Shown here in pieces: positions 30,763 to 38,316 of a DNA stretch of 64,000 nt. Both the position numbers and the translations under genes were made by a program. Under the pieces are notes generated by a model. That model was given only the letters and a program-made list of their open reading frames with translations, did no database searches and was not told the DNA's origin. This DNA comes from Acidovorax sp. Leaf160 (lineage in GTDB: Bacteria > Pseudomonadota > Gammaproteobacteria > Burkholderiales > Burkholderiaceae_C): assembly GCF_001424265.1 (NCBI RefSeq), contig NZ_LMOV01000024.1, positions 62,001 through 126,000 of the forward strand, written 5' to 3'. Each line of letters opens with the position of its first letter. Position 1 is the first letter of the stretch.

Positions 30763-31484
30763 GGCGCCTCCTTCATGGGAGCCGCGGCTCCGATGCCACC
30801 ACAGGGCCAGGGAAGGGGCAGGCTGACCGAGGAGGTGGAGGACGGCGGCGGCACCGCCTGGGCAGACAGCCAGGCCGATACGGCACCGATATCCTCCGGC
30901 GTGAGGGCGTTGGCCACGCGAGCCATGCAGTCAGGTGCATGGGCACGCCGCTGCCCCGCCTTCCATGCGCCGATCTGCCCGTTGATGTAGTCGCGCGGCA
31001 AGCCCAGCAGTCCGGGAACGTAGCTTCCGCCGCCCGCCAGGGCCGGGCCATGGCACTGGGCGCACGCCGGAATCCCGCGCGCAGCATCCCCGTGCAGCGC
31101 GAGCTGCGCACCCCGATCCAGCGTGGACGCCGGCACCTTCGCCGCTGCCGCCGGCGGATACGGGAGGTCCTGGGCGGCGAAGTAACTGGCGATCTCCCAC
31201 AGGTACGCGTCGGTCATGTGCCGCAGCAGATGCGCCATCGGGGCGTAGTTCCTGCGGCCGTCCCGGAAATTCTGCAGTTGGTTGTAGAGATAGCCCACAG
31301 GCTTGCCGGCAATGCGCGGAAAGTAACCTTCGGGCGTGGAGCGCCCCTCCTTGCCGTGACAGGCCGCGCAGGCCAGCATGCGCGGCGCCATGTCGGCCGC
31401 ACTCAACGTCTGGGCGCGGGTCCATCCAGGCAAAAGCGCAGCCAGGGCAAACACCCCGCAGAGCAGGCCGCGCCAGGGCCGCAC
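30759..31484 (-). CDS. Diheme cytochrome c (c4-like)
   Basis: The protein is about 241 residues from a GTG at 31484. That start gives a signal peptide (GLLCGVFALAALLPGWTRAQ) and avoids overlap with the SDR gene; the exact start is uncertain. Two heme motifs, CAACH and CAQCH, each followed by cytochrome c4-like sequence (GYFPRIAGKPVGYLYNQLQN; GLLGLPRDYINGQIGAWK) indicate a periplasmic electron carrier. It is coupled to the triheme cytochrome downstream. Confidence 0.85.
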   Translation of the reverse strand: MRPWRGLLCGVFALAALLPGWTRAQTLSAADMAPRMLACAACHGKEGRSTPEGYFPRIAGKPVGYLYNQLQNFRDGRRNYAPMAHLLRHMTDAYLWEIASYFAAQDLPYPPAAAAKVPASTLDRGAQLALHGDAARGIPACAQCHGPALAGGGSYVPGLLGLPRDYINGQIGAWKAGQRRAHAPDCMARVANALTPEDIGAVSAWLSAQAVPPPSSTSSVSLPLPWPCGGIGAAAPMKEAP

Positions 31485-31521
31485 CGCAGCCGCTGGCGCG
31501 CTACATGCCGGCTTTGCGCCG

Positions 31522-32277
31522 CTAGCCACGGCCGGCGAACGGCATCTTCGTCGCCATGACGGTGTGGAACATGACATTGGCTTCCAGCGGCAGGTTGGCC
31601 ATGTAGAGCACGGACTGACCAACGATGTCGACGTCCATGAGTGGCTCTGGCGCGACCTGCCCATGGGCCTGCATCACTCCCTGGGTCATGCGCTGGGCCA
31701 GTTCGGTGCCGGCATTGCCCACGTCGATCTGACCCACGGCGATGTCGTGGTGGCGCCCGTCCAGCGACGCGGTTTTCGTCAAGCCGAGCACCGCATGCTT
31801 GGTAGCCGTGTACGCGATGGAATGAGGCCGGGGCGTGTGCGCCGAGATCGAACCGTTGTTGATGATGCGCCCGCCTCTCGGCGACTGGGCCTTCATCACC
31901 CGAAAGGCGTTCTGGATGCCATAGAACATGCCGCTCAGGTTGATATCCACCACCTGCTTCCATTGTTCGATGGGCAACTCGTCGATGGGGACAGCCGGCG
32001 CACCCACGCCCGCGTTGTTGAAAAGCAGATCGACCCGGCCGAAGACCTCCACCGTGCGGTCGAAGAGCGCGCGGACCGACTGGGGGTCGGAGACATCGCA
32101 AGGAACAGCCAACACCCTCTGCCCCGCTGCAGATTCCTCGGCCACGTACTGCAGCGGCTGGGGTCGCCGGCCGCTCAGCACCACGGTCCATCCGTCGCGC
32201 AGCAGGGCGAGCGAGGCTGCCCTCCCGATGCCGGTGCCCGCGCCGGTCACGATGGCCACTTTGTTCTTCGTTGTCAC
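31522..32277 (-). CDS. Short-chain dehydrogenase/reductase
   Basis: A 251-residue Rossmann enzyme: [19 protein letters not shown] binds NAD(P), NNAGVGAP is present, and the catalytic Ser, Tyr and Lys are in NNGSISAH and [13 protein letters not shown]. The GTG at 32277 is chosen because GGAAGG lies seven to eight bases upstream. The substrate is unknown. It precedes the two cytochrome genes by 37 bp on the same strand, suggesting co-transcription. Confidence 0.87.
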   Translation of the reverse strand: MTTKNKVAIVTGAGTGIGRAASLALLRDGWTVVLSGRRPQPLQYVAEESAAGQRVLAVPCDVSDPQSVRALFDRTVEVFGRVDLLFNNAGVGAPAVPIDELPIEQWKQVVDINLSGMFYGIQNAFRVMKAQSPRGGRIINNGSISAHTPRPHSIAYTATKHAVLGLTKTASLDGRHHDIAVGQIDVGNAGTELAQRMTQGVMQAHGQVAPEPLMDVDIVGQSVLYMANLPLEANVMFHTVMATKMPFAGRG

Positions 32278-32476
32278 GATATTCACCTTCCAAAATGCGG
32301 ATGGGGTGGCCTGGCTGCAAACGCCGCCCGCCCCCGATCTGCTCCGCCCGCAGACCCCAGGCAACCGGGGTTCACCGGGTTCGCCGGGTTCTCCGGGTGG
32401 GCCGTGGCAGCCCGGGCCTATGGCCTGCGGGCTGCGAGCCTGCGCCGGCAAGCCAGCCGGCCCAGCAGGCCGCCTG

Positions 32477-34807
32477 TCAACGCCGGGAGCGGCGGGACTT
32501 GGATGCGCTCTTGCCAGCAGGCTTCTTGGCCGGCGCTTTGGCAGGCGCGCTGGCACCACGCGCGGCACGGTCCTTGGCCGCCGCGCTCCGCAAGCGCGAG
32601 CCGCGGCCACTGCGCACGGACGGCCCAGCGTCTTCCTGCCCGGCATCACCGCGTGGGGCACGGGCTGCATCGCCGCCGCGTTCGCGTTCGCGTTCCCGCT
32701 CCCGTGGCGGCTTGGCGGGCGCGTAGGCCTCGCCGTCCTTGACCAGCCGGAAGTCGATCTTGCGGCCGTCGAGGTCCACCCGGCTGACCTGGACGTTCAC
32801 GCGGGTGCCGATGGCGTAACGGATGCCGGTCCGCTCGCCGCGCAATTCCTGGCGCGCCTCGTCGAACTTGAAGTACTCCCCACCCAGTTCGGTGATGTGC
32901 ACCAGCCCTTCTACATACATGGCGTCGAGGGTGACGAAGATCCCGAAGCTGGTCGCGGAGCTGACCACACCGGAATATTCCTCGCCCAGATGCTCGCGCA
33001 TGTACTTGCATTTCAGCCAGGCCTCCACATCGCGACTGGCTTCATCCGCCCGCCGTTCGTTGGCGCTGCAATGCAGGCCGGCGGCTTCCCAGGCCTGAAG
33101 TTCCTTGGAGGGCGGAGGAGCCTCCTTGCGGGGCTTGTTGGATGGCGCCGCCACGCGGGCGGCCAGCCGCTTGGCGAGCTTGGCATGCGCCTCCCCCGGC
33201 GTAGGCAGCGCCGGCAGCTTGTATTTCGTCTGACCCAGAATCGCCTTGATGACCCGGTGCACCAGCAGGTCCGGGTAGCGGCGGATGGGGCTGGTGAAAT
33301 GGGTATAGGCCTCGAACGCCAACCCGAAGTGGCCGCTGTTCACCGGCGTGTAGATCGCCTGCTGCATGGAGCGCAGCAACATGGTGTGGATCTGCTGGGC
33401 GTCAGGACGGTCCTTGGTCGCGGCGGCGATGGCCTGGAATTCCGACGGCTTCGGGTCGTCGCCGATGGTCATGCCCACGCCCATGGCTTTGAGGTAATTG
33501 CGCAGGATCTCCTGCTTCTCGGGCGTGGGGCCCTCATGCACGCGGAACAGGCCCGGCTGCTTGCCTTGCGCGATGAAGTCGGCGCTGCAGACGTTGGCCG
33601 CCAGCATGGCTTCCTCGATCAGGCGGTGCGCCTCGTTGCGCGTGCGCGGCACGATCTTTTCGATCCGGCCGTTGTCGTCACAGATGATCTGCGTTTCGGT
33701 GGTCTCGAAATCGACCGCACCCCGCACCTGCCGCGCCGCCAGCAACGCGCGGTACACGTCGTGCAGATGAAGCAGATCCTGCACGCGGGCCTTGCGTTTG
33801 GTGGCCTCCGGCCCGCGGGTGTTCGCCAAAATGGCCGCGACCTCGGTATAGGTAAAGCGCGCGTGGCTGTACATCACGGCCGGGTAGAACTGGTAGGCGT
33901 GCACCTCCCCCTTGGCCGTGACCAGCATGTCGCAGACCATGCACAGCCGCTCCACCTCAGGGTTCAAGGAGCACAGGCCGTTGGACAGCTTCTCCGGCAG
34001 CATCGGAATGACGCGCCGGGGAAAGTAAACGCTCGTCGCGCGGTCATAGGCATCGATGTCGATGTCGCTGCCGGTCTCCACGTAATGGCTCACGTCGGCA
34101 ATGGCGACCAGCAAGCGCCAGCCCTTGGCACGGCCCACCTTGGCGGGCTCGCAATAGACGGCGTCGTCGAAATCGCGGGCGTCCTCGCCGTCGATGGTGA
34201 CCAGCGGCACGTCGGTCAGGTCGACACGCTTGCGCTTGTCCTGCGCGCGCACCTTGTCGGGCAGCGCCTTGGCCTGCGCCAGGCAGGCCTCCGAGAACTC
34301 GTGCGGCACGCCATATTTGCGCACGGCGATCTCGATTTCCATGCCGGGGTCATCGACCTCGCCCAGCACTTCCTTGATGCGGCCCACGGGCTGACCGAAC
34401 AGCGCCGGCGGCTCCGTGAGTTCGACCACCACCACCTGGCCCGGCTTGGCCGAGCCCGTGGCACCCTTGGGTATCAACACATCCTGGCCATAGCGCTTGT
34501 CTTCGGGCGCCACCAGCCAAACGCCGCTTTCCTGCAGCAGCCGGCCGATCAGCGGCTGAGCCGGCCGCTCGACGATTTCTACCACGCGGCCCTCGGGCCG
34601 TCCCCGCCGGTCCTGGCGGACGATGCGCACCCGCACGCGGTCCTTGTGAAGCACGGCCCGCATCTCGTTGGGCGGCAGATAGATGTCTCCCTCGCCGTCG
34701 TCACGCAGTACGAACCCGTGGCCATCCCGGTGCCCCTGCACGCTGCCTTCAATTTCTTCGGTGCTCGACGTCTGATTGGCGCCGGTGTTCAATTTTTTGA
34801 TATACAA
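32477..34807 (-). CDS. rnr: Ribonuclease R
   Basis: A 776-residue 3'-5' exoribonuclease for structured RNA. After the cold-shock domains ([20 protein letters not shown]) come the RNB catalytic domain with [18 protein letters not shown], then [14 protein letters not shown], an S1 domain ([20 protein letters not shown]) and a Lys/Arg/Ser-rich tail with an RERERERER tract. The N-terminus is short compared with E. coli RNase R, lacking its helix-turn-helix region. The best start is TTG 34807 with GGAAAG eight bases upstream, exactly at the edge of the group II intron. TTG at 34792 is an alternative. Confidence 0.93.
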   Translation of the reverse strand: MYIKKLNTGANQTSSTEEIEGSVQGHRDGHGFVLRDDGEGDIYLPPNEMRAVLHKDRVRVRIVRQDRRGRPEGRVVEIVERPAQPLIGRLLQESGVWLVAPEDKRYGQDVLIPKGATGSAKPGQVVVVELTEPPALFGQPVGRIKEVLGEVDDPGMEIEIAVRKYGVPHEFSEACLAQAKALPDKVRAQDKRKRVDLTDVPLVTIDGEDARDFDDAVYCEPAKVGRAKGWRLLVAIADVSHYVETGSDIDIDAYDRATSVYFPRRVIPMLPEKLSNGLCSLNPEVERLCMVCDMLVTAKGEVHAYQFYPAVMYSHARFTYTEVAAILANTRGPEATKRKARVQDLLHLHDVYRALLAARQVRGAVDFETTETQIICDDNGRIEKIVPRTRNEAHRLIEEAMLAANVCSADFIAQGKQPGLFRVHEGPTPEKQEILRNYLKAMGVGMTIGDDPKPSEFQAIAAATKDRPDAQQIHTMLLRSMQQAIYTPVNSGHFGLAFEAYTHFTSPIRRYPDLLVHRVIKAILGQTKYKLPALPTPGEAHAKLAKRLAARVAAPSNKPRKEAPPPSKELQAWEAAGLHCSANERRADEASRDVEAWLKCKYMREHLGEEYSGVVSSATSFGIFVTLDAMYVEGLVHITELGGEYFKFDEARQELRGERTGIRYAIGTRVNVQVSRVDLDGRKIDFRLVKDGEAYAPAKPPRERERERERGGDAARAPRGDAGQEDAGPSVRSGRGSRLRSAAAKDRAARGASAPAKAPAKKPAGKSASKSRRSRR

Positions 34808-34808
34808 T
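34803..34808 (+). promoter_or_regulatory. -10 hexamer of the first tRNA-Leu transcription unit, separated by the intron
   Basis: TACAAT is followed by CTAAGTCTTTCC and then the intron. The unbroken second tRNA-Leu copy has TATAAT followed by TCGATCTTTCC and TGAAAT. Removing the intron restores the same 17-base spacing between hexamer and tRNA, so this is probably the original promoter of tRNA-Leu copy 1. A clear -35 is not seen. Confidence 0.55.
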
Positions 34809-35839
34809 CTAAGTCTTTCCGTGCGACACGTAACGCGTCGTTCTGAATGAGGTAGCTGCCTCGTTAAATATTAGCAATTTACTCACCCGCTTCGGCGGGC
34901 ATAAAACAGATGCTCGGCTCACCCTGATCATCCCACAGCTTGATCCGCAAGGACGGGCTTTAATAGAAGATAGACGGGCAACCGAGCTATCTCATCAAGG
35001 TCACTCTATCGAGTGACTTTATATTGAAAGCGGCAGAGATGCCGTTTGTGGCGCTCGCGCACATAGCCGACGAGCACGCCACAAGCGGAGCTTTGTCTGC
35101 CGCGTGCGCAGCTCGTTTCTGAGTAAACCATTCAGAGCGTCCTGCTCTGATCTGCCTTGTCATACATCCGGCAACGGACCGCTGTGACCTCGCGTGCGAC
35201 CGCGAGTAGCCTAGAGTGGCATGCAGGGACAGTAATGACCCTGTGTGAAGCCCACTCAACAATGAACCCCTACTTCGGTAGCAGCTACGCCCGCGAGGGT
35301 GTAGCTGGAAGCTGCCAGCAGAAAGGCGGCCGAGGGGGCTAGGCTAGTTCCATATGGGCAACATAAGTGAACCATCGTCAGAACCTGGGTGAAGATTGAA
35401 CGGCCAAATCTGCTGATAGGCCGTAACCAAAAGGTGCGCTGCTGGCTATTCCTGTGGAAAGTGGGAATACGTCGTCAATATGCAGCCCCAGGAAAGATGG
35501 GCCCTAATTGGAGAGATCGAAGCGGCGCAAACCGCCAAGATCGGTAGATCAGGGAACGTGGTAAGCCCCACCACCCGCCTGCGTGCTTCGGCACGCAGGC
35601 AGGGAAGCCGCAAGGCAACCTGTTGGATGAGGGGGTATGGGATGGTGGAAAAAGCGAACGGCTGCCTGTAACGGGTGGCATAGGGGTTCCAACTTTGCCC
35701 CAACGCGAAAGCGTGCAAACTTCCACTTGGTGCAACCGTCGCGAGACGGCTGTCTAAGTTCAATCGACCCCGAAGGGATGCTCCATTCCCCTTCGGGGGA
35801 GAAGTGCGTCCTCGATGGGTCTAACTCAAAGAGGAAAGC

Positions 35840-37564
35840 ATGAGAAAACTTGCTGGCAACAGCGAGCCTGCATCCTCACGCGAACCCGCCAACTGGCACG
35901 CCATTGACTGGCAGCGAGTTGAAAGGTTTGTGCGAACGATGCAGCAAAAGATCGCGAAGGCGACGCAAGGACAGGATTGGCGGCGGGTGAAAGCACTCCA
36001 ACGATCCTTGATCCACTCGCACTCCGCCAGAGCTCTGGCGGTAAGGCGGGTGACCGAAAACCAAGGCAAGCGAACGGCAGGGGTCGATCGCCAACTTTGG
36101 GACACTCCGCTCCTGAAATGGGCGGCAATCGGTTTGTTGAAACAGCAACGAGGGTATAGGCCCCTGCCCTTGCGGCGGGTCTACATCCCAAAATCGAACG
36201 GGAAGGAGCGCCCCCTGGGCATTCCAATCATGTTCGACCGGGCCATGCAGGCACTTCACCTGCTAGGACTAGAGCCCGTGGCGGAAAGCACGAGCGACCC
36301 GAACTCCTATGGGTTCAGGAGAAATCGCTCCACGGCCGATGCCATGGGCCAGATATTCGTCTGCACATCCAAAAAGGCTTCGGCCCCATGGGTGCTGGAG
36401 GCGGACATCCGAGGCTGTTTCGACCACATCAACCACGACTGGCTGGTGCGCCACGTCCCCACGGACAAGGCAATCCTGCGCAAGTGGCTGAAAGCCGGGG
36501 TGATCCACCAGGGTCACTTCTCGCCGACTGACGAAGGAACGCCGCAAGGCGGCATCATTTCGCCAACCTTGGCGAACATGTGTCTGAACGGGCTCGAATC
36601 CGGCTTGGCCGCGCACCTCAAAGCGCGGTTCAGGTCTCGCGCCTTGAAGCTGAAAGTCAATGTAATCCGGTACGCAGACGATTTCGTCATCACCGGCGAC
36701 TCCAAGGAGTTGCTGGAGACAGAAGTCAGGCCGTGGATCGAAGCATTCCTCGCACAAAGAGGGTTGCAACTGTCGCCGGATAAGACAAGGGTCGCCCACA
36801 TTGATGACGGCTTCAACTTTCTGGGGTGGAATTTCCGCAAGTACGCGGGAAAACTACTCATCAAGCCAAGCAAGAAGAACGCGCAAGCGCTCTACAGCAA
36901 GGTCAGGGAGATCGTAAAGACACATGCGATGGTGAAGCAGGAGGATCTCATCGCCAAACTGAACCCTATCCTTCGGGGCTGGGCGCAGTACCACCATCCG
37001 GTGGTGGTAAAAGAAACCTTCAACAAGATGGACAACTTGATCTACTGGCGGCTTGTCCGCTGGGCGAGACGGCGCCATCCAAACAAGTCCCCGAAGTGGT
37101 GTGCGAACCGTTACTGGCAGCGCATCAACGAGAGGAATGAGTTCGCTGCAACCGTCAAGACGGCAGAAGGTCCATTCACGAAAAAGCTGTTGAAGCTCGC
37201 GGATACAGAGATCGTGAGGCACGAAAAGATCAAGGCGGACTACAACCCCTTCGATCCATCGTGGGAAGCGTACGGCGAGAAATTGAGGACGAAGCGCATG
37301 CTGCGAAGCATCGCGTACAGGGCCGAAACAACCATGCTGTATGTGTCCCAGGCGGGGCAGTGTGCACTTTGCGCACAGCCCTTGGACTACGAGAAGGGAT
37401 GGCACGACCACCACATTGTTCGCAAAGTGGATGGCGGGTCGGATGCTCTCTACAACCGGGTGCTACTGCACCCGGTCTGCCACATCAGACTGCACGCCTT
37501 GGGTCTGACGGTAGCGAAACCGGCCCCACATGGGGCTTCGAGTCCGAAGAAGGCGAAAACTTAG
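35840..37564 (+). CDS. ltrA: Group II intron reverse transcriptase/maturase with HNH endonuclease domain
   Basis: A 574-residue multifunctional protein for splicing and retrohoming. Reverse transcriptase blocks are seen in order: VERFVRTMQQKIAKATQG, GYRPLPLRRVYIPKSNGKER, GFRRNRSTADAM, the catalytic YADD at residues 278-281 (NVIRYADDFVITG), and LGWNFRKYAGKLLIKPSKKN. The maturase domain X follows (ILRGWAQYHHPVVV). The C-terminal HNH nuclease has CALCAQPLDY, HDHHIVRKVDGGSDALYNR and LHPVCH. It appears full length and intact. GAGGAAAGC lies just upstream of the ATG. Confidence 0.95.
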   Translation: MRKLAGNSEPASSREPANWHAIDWQRVERFVRTMQQKIAKATQGQDWRRVKALQRSLIHSHSARALAVRRVTENQGKRTAGVDRQLWDTPLLKWAAIGLLKQQRGYRPLPLRRVYIPKSNGKERPLGIPIMFDRAMQALHLLGLEPVAESTSDPNSYGFRRNRSTADAMGQIFVCTSKKASAPWVLEADIRGCFDHINHDWLVRHVPTDKAILRKWLKAGVIHQGHFSPTDEGTPQGGIISPTLANMCLNGLESGLAAHLKARFRSRALKLKVNVIRYADDFVITGDSKELLETEVRPWIEAFLAQRGLQLSPDKTRVAHIDDGFNFLGWNFRKYAGKLLIKPSKKNAQALYSKVREIVKTHAMVKQEDLIAKLNPILRGWAQYHHPVVVKETFNKMDNLIYWRLVRWARRRHPNKSPKWCANRYWQRINERNEFAATVKTAEGPFTKKLLKLADTEIVRHEKIKADYNPFDPSWEAYGEKLRTKRMLRSIAYRAETTMLYVSQAGQCALCAQPLDYEKGWHDHHIVRKVDGGSDALYNRVLLHPVCHIRLHALGLTVAKPAPHGASSPKKAKT

Positions 37565-37607
37565 GGTACAATCTGAGTCTTCGCACAATACGGATAGTGT
37601 TGTGCTT

Positions 37608-37641
37608 GAGCCGGATGCGGTGAAAGTCGCAAGTCCGGTTC
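37608..37641 (+). ncRNA. Group II intron domain V (catalytic core)
   Basis: Exactly 34 nt, starting GAGCCGG, with the GAAA tetraloop region and closing CCGGTTC. The pairing GAGCCGGA/TCCGGTTC and GCG/CGC around GTGAAAGT matches the conserved bacterial domain V. Its integrity suggests the ribozyme is active. Confidence 0.9.
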
Positions 37642-37687
37642 TTAGGGGGGGATGGTTCAGTAATGAACTGTCCCTACCCTCCTGAAA

Positions 37688-37772
<85 letters not shown>

Positions 37773-37807
37773 AGTTTAACGAGAACCCGTCAGGGTTTCG
37801 AAAAGAA

Positions 37808-37835
37808 AAGCCGCTTTGCACAAAGCGGCTTTTTT
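37808..37835 (+). terminator. Terminator after tRNA-Leu copy 1
   Basis: A perfect 11-bp stem AAGCCGCTTTG / CAAAGCGGCTT with a 2-base loop is followed by a run of six Ts. Confidence 0.9.
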
Positions 37836-37962
37836 ATTTTCCGGAACGTTTCGCGCTGAGCTTCCCCGCCCGGCGCGCCCCTCACCCGGCGCCTAGGGTC
37901 ACCGACTCCTGCGGGCGAAGACACAAAAACAGGAATTTGCGTGAACGGGCAAAAATATGTTC

Positions 37963-37968
37963 TATAAT
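37963..37968 (+). promoter_or_regulatory. -10 hexamer of tRNA-Leu copy 2
   Basis: A consensus TATAAT is 17 bases upstream of the mature tRNA, within an AT-rich patch following AAAAATATGTTC. The -35 is unclear (TTGCGT is 20 bases away). Confidence 0.7.
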
Positions 37969-37985
37969 TCGATCTTTCCTGAAAT

Positions 37986-38070
<85 letters not shown>

Positions 38071-38080
38071 AATTTGATAA

Positions 38081-38110
38081 AAGCCGCTGTGAACACAGCG
38101 GCTTTTTTTT
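38081..38110 (+). terminator. Terminator after tRNA-Leu copy 2
   Basis: Stem AAGCCGCTGTG / CACAGCGGCTT with a 2-base loop is followed by eight Ts. It differs from the first tRNA terminator by compensatory changes in the stem. Confidence 0.92.
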
Positions 38111-38316
38111 CGTCTGCTCGCCGCAGCGACCGACCAGGGCGCTGGCGCAGTTGCCGCCCAGCCCTTCACCTCCAGCGGCTTTCGGCGGGGACGCCCATCA
38201 CGCAACTGGAGCAGCAGTTCGGGGAGAGGCCCCACCTCCCTCGCGCTCCACGCGCTCCTCACGCCCCTCGCGCCGGTAGGCGCTGAATCCGGCACCTCAG
38301 GGTGCCGGCGTGTCGC

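Larger units (their letters stand above)
34821..37682 (+). mobile_element. Group II intron with intron-encoded reverse transcriptase
   Basis: The 5' end is GTGCGAC, the group II consensus, directly after the tRNA leader sequence. Domains I-III (34821-35839) are rich in RNA hairpins, for example 35030-35103 with paired CCGTTTGTGGCG / CGCCACAAGCGG. The maturase gene lies in domain IV (35840-37564). A 34-nt domain V is at 37608-37641, and domain VI follows with a bulged A at 37676. The 3' boundary is set at 37682 by comparison with the intact second tRNA leader and by the 6-8 base distance from the branch A; it could shift by one or two bases. No target-site duplication is expected. Length is about 2.86 kb, with lower GC than its surroundings. 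Confidence 0.8.

Noticed and set aside
35194-35210. A second GTGCGAC that could be the intron 5' end
   Set aside because: Starting here would leave 34821-35193, which is full of matching RNA stems, unexplained, and would not restore the tRNA leader on excision. The start at 34821 does.
34821-35262. Short open frames in the 5' part of the intron
   Set aside because: They overlap strongly paired RNA elements and show neither homology nor the codon usage of the window, so the region is taken as ribozyme.
37565-37590. TACAATCTGAGTCTT inside the intron, similar to TACAATCTAAGTCTT at the tRNA promoter
   Set aside because: A 15-base match with one difference is possible by chance in a few kilobases, and it gives no consistent boundary or duplication.
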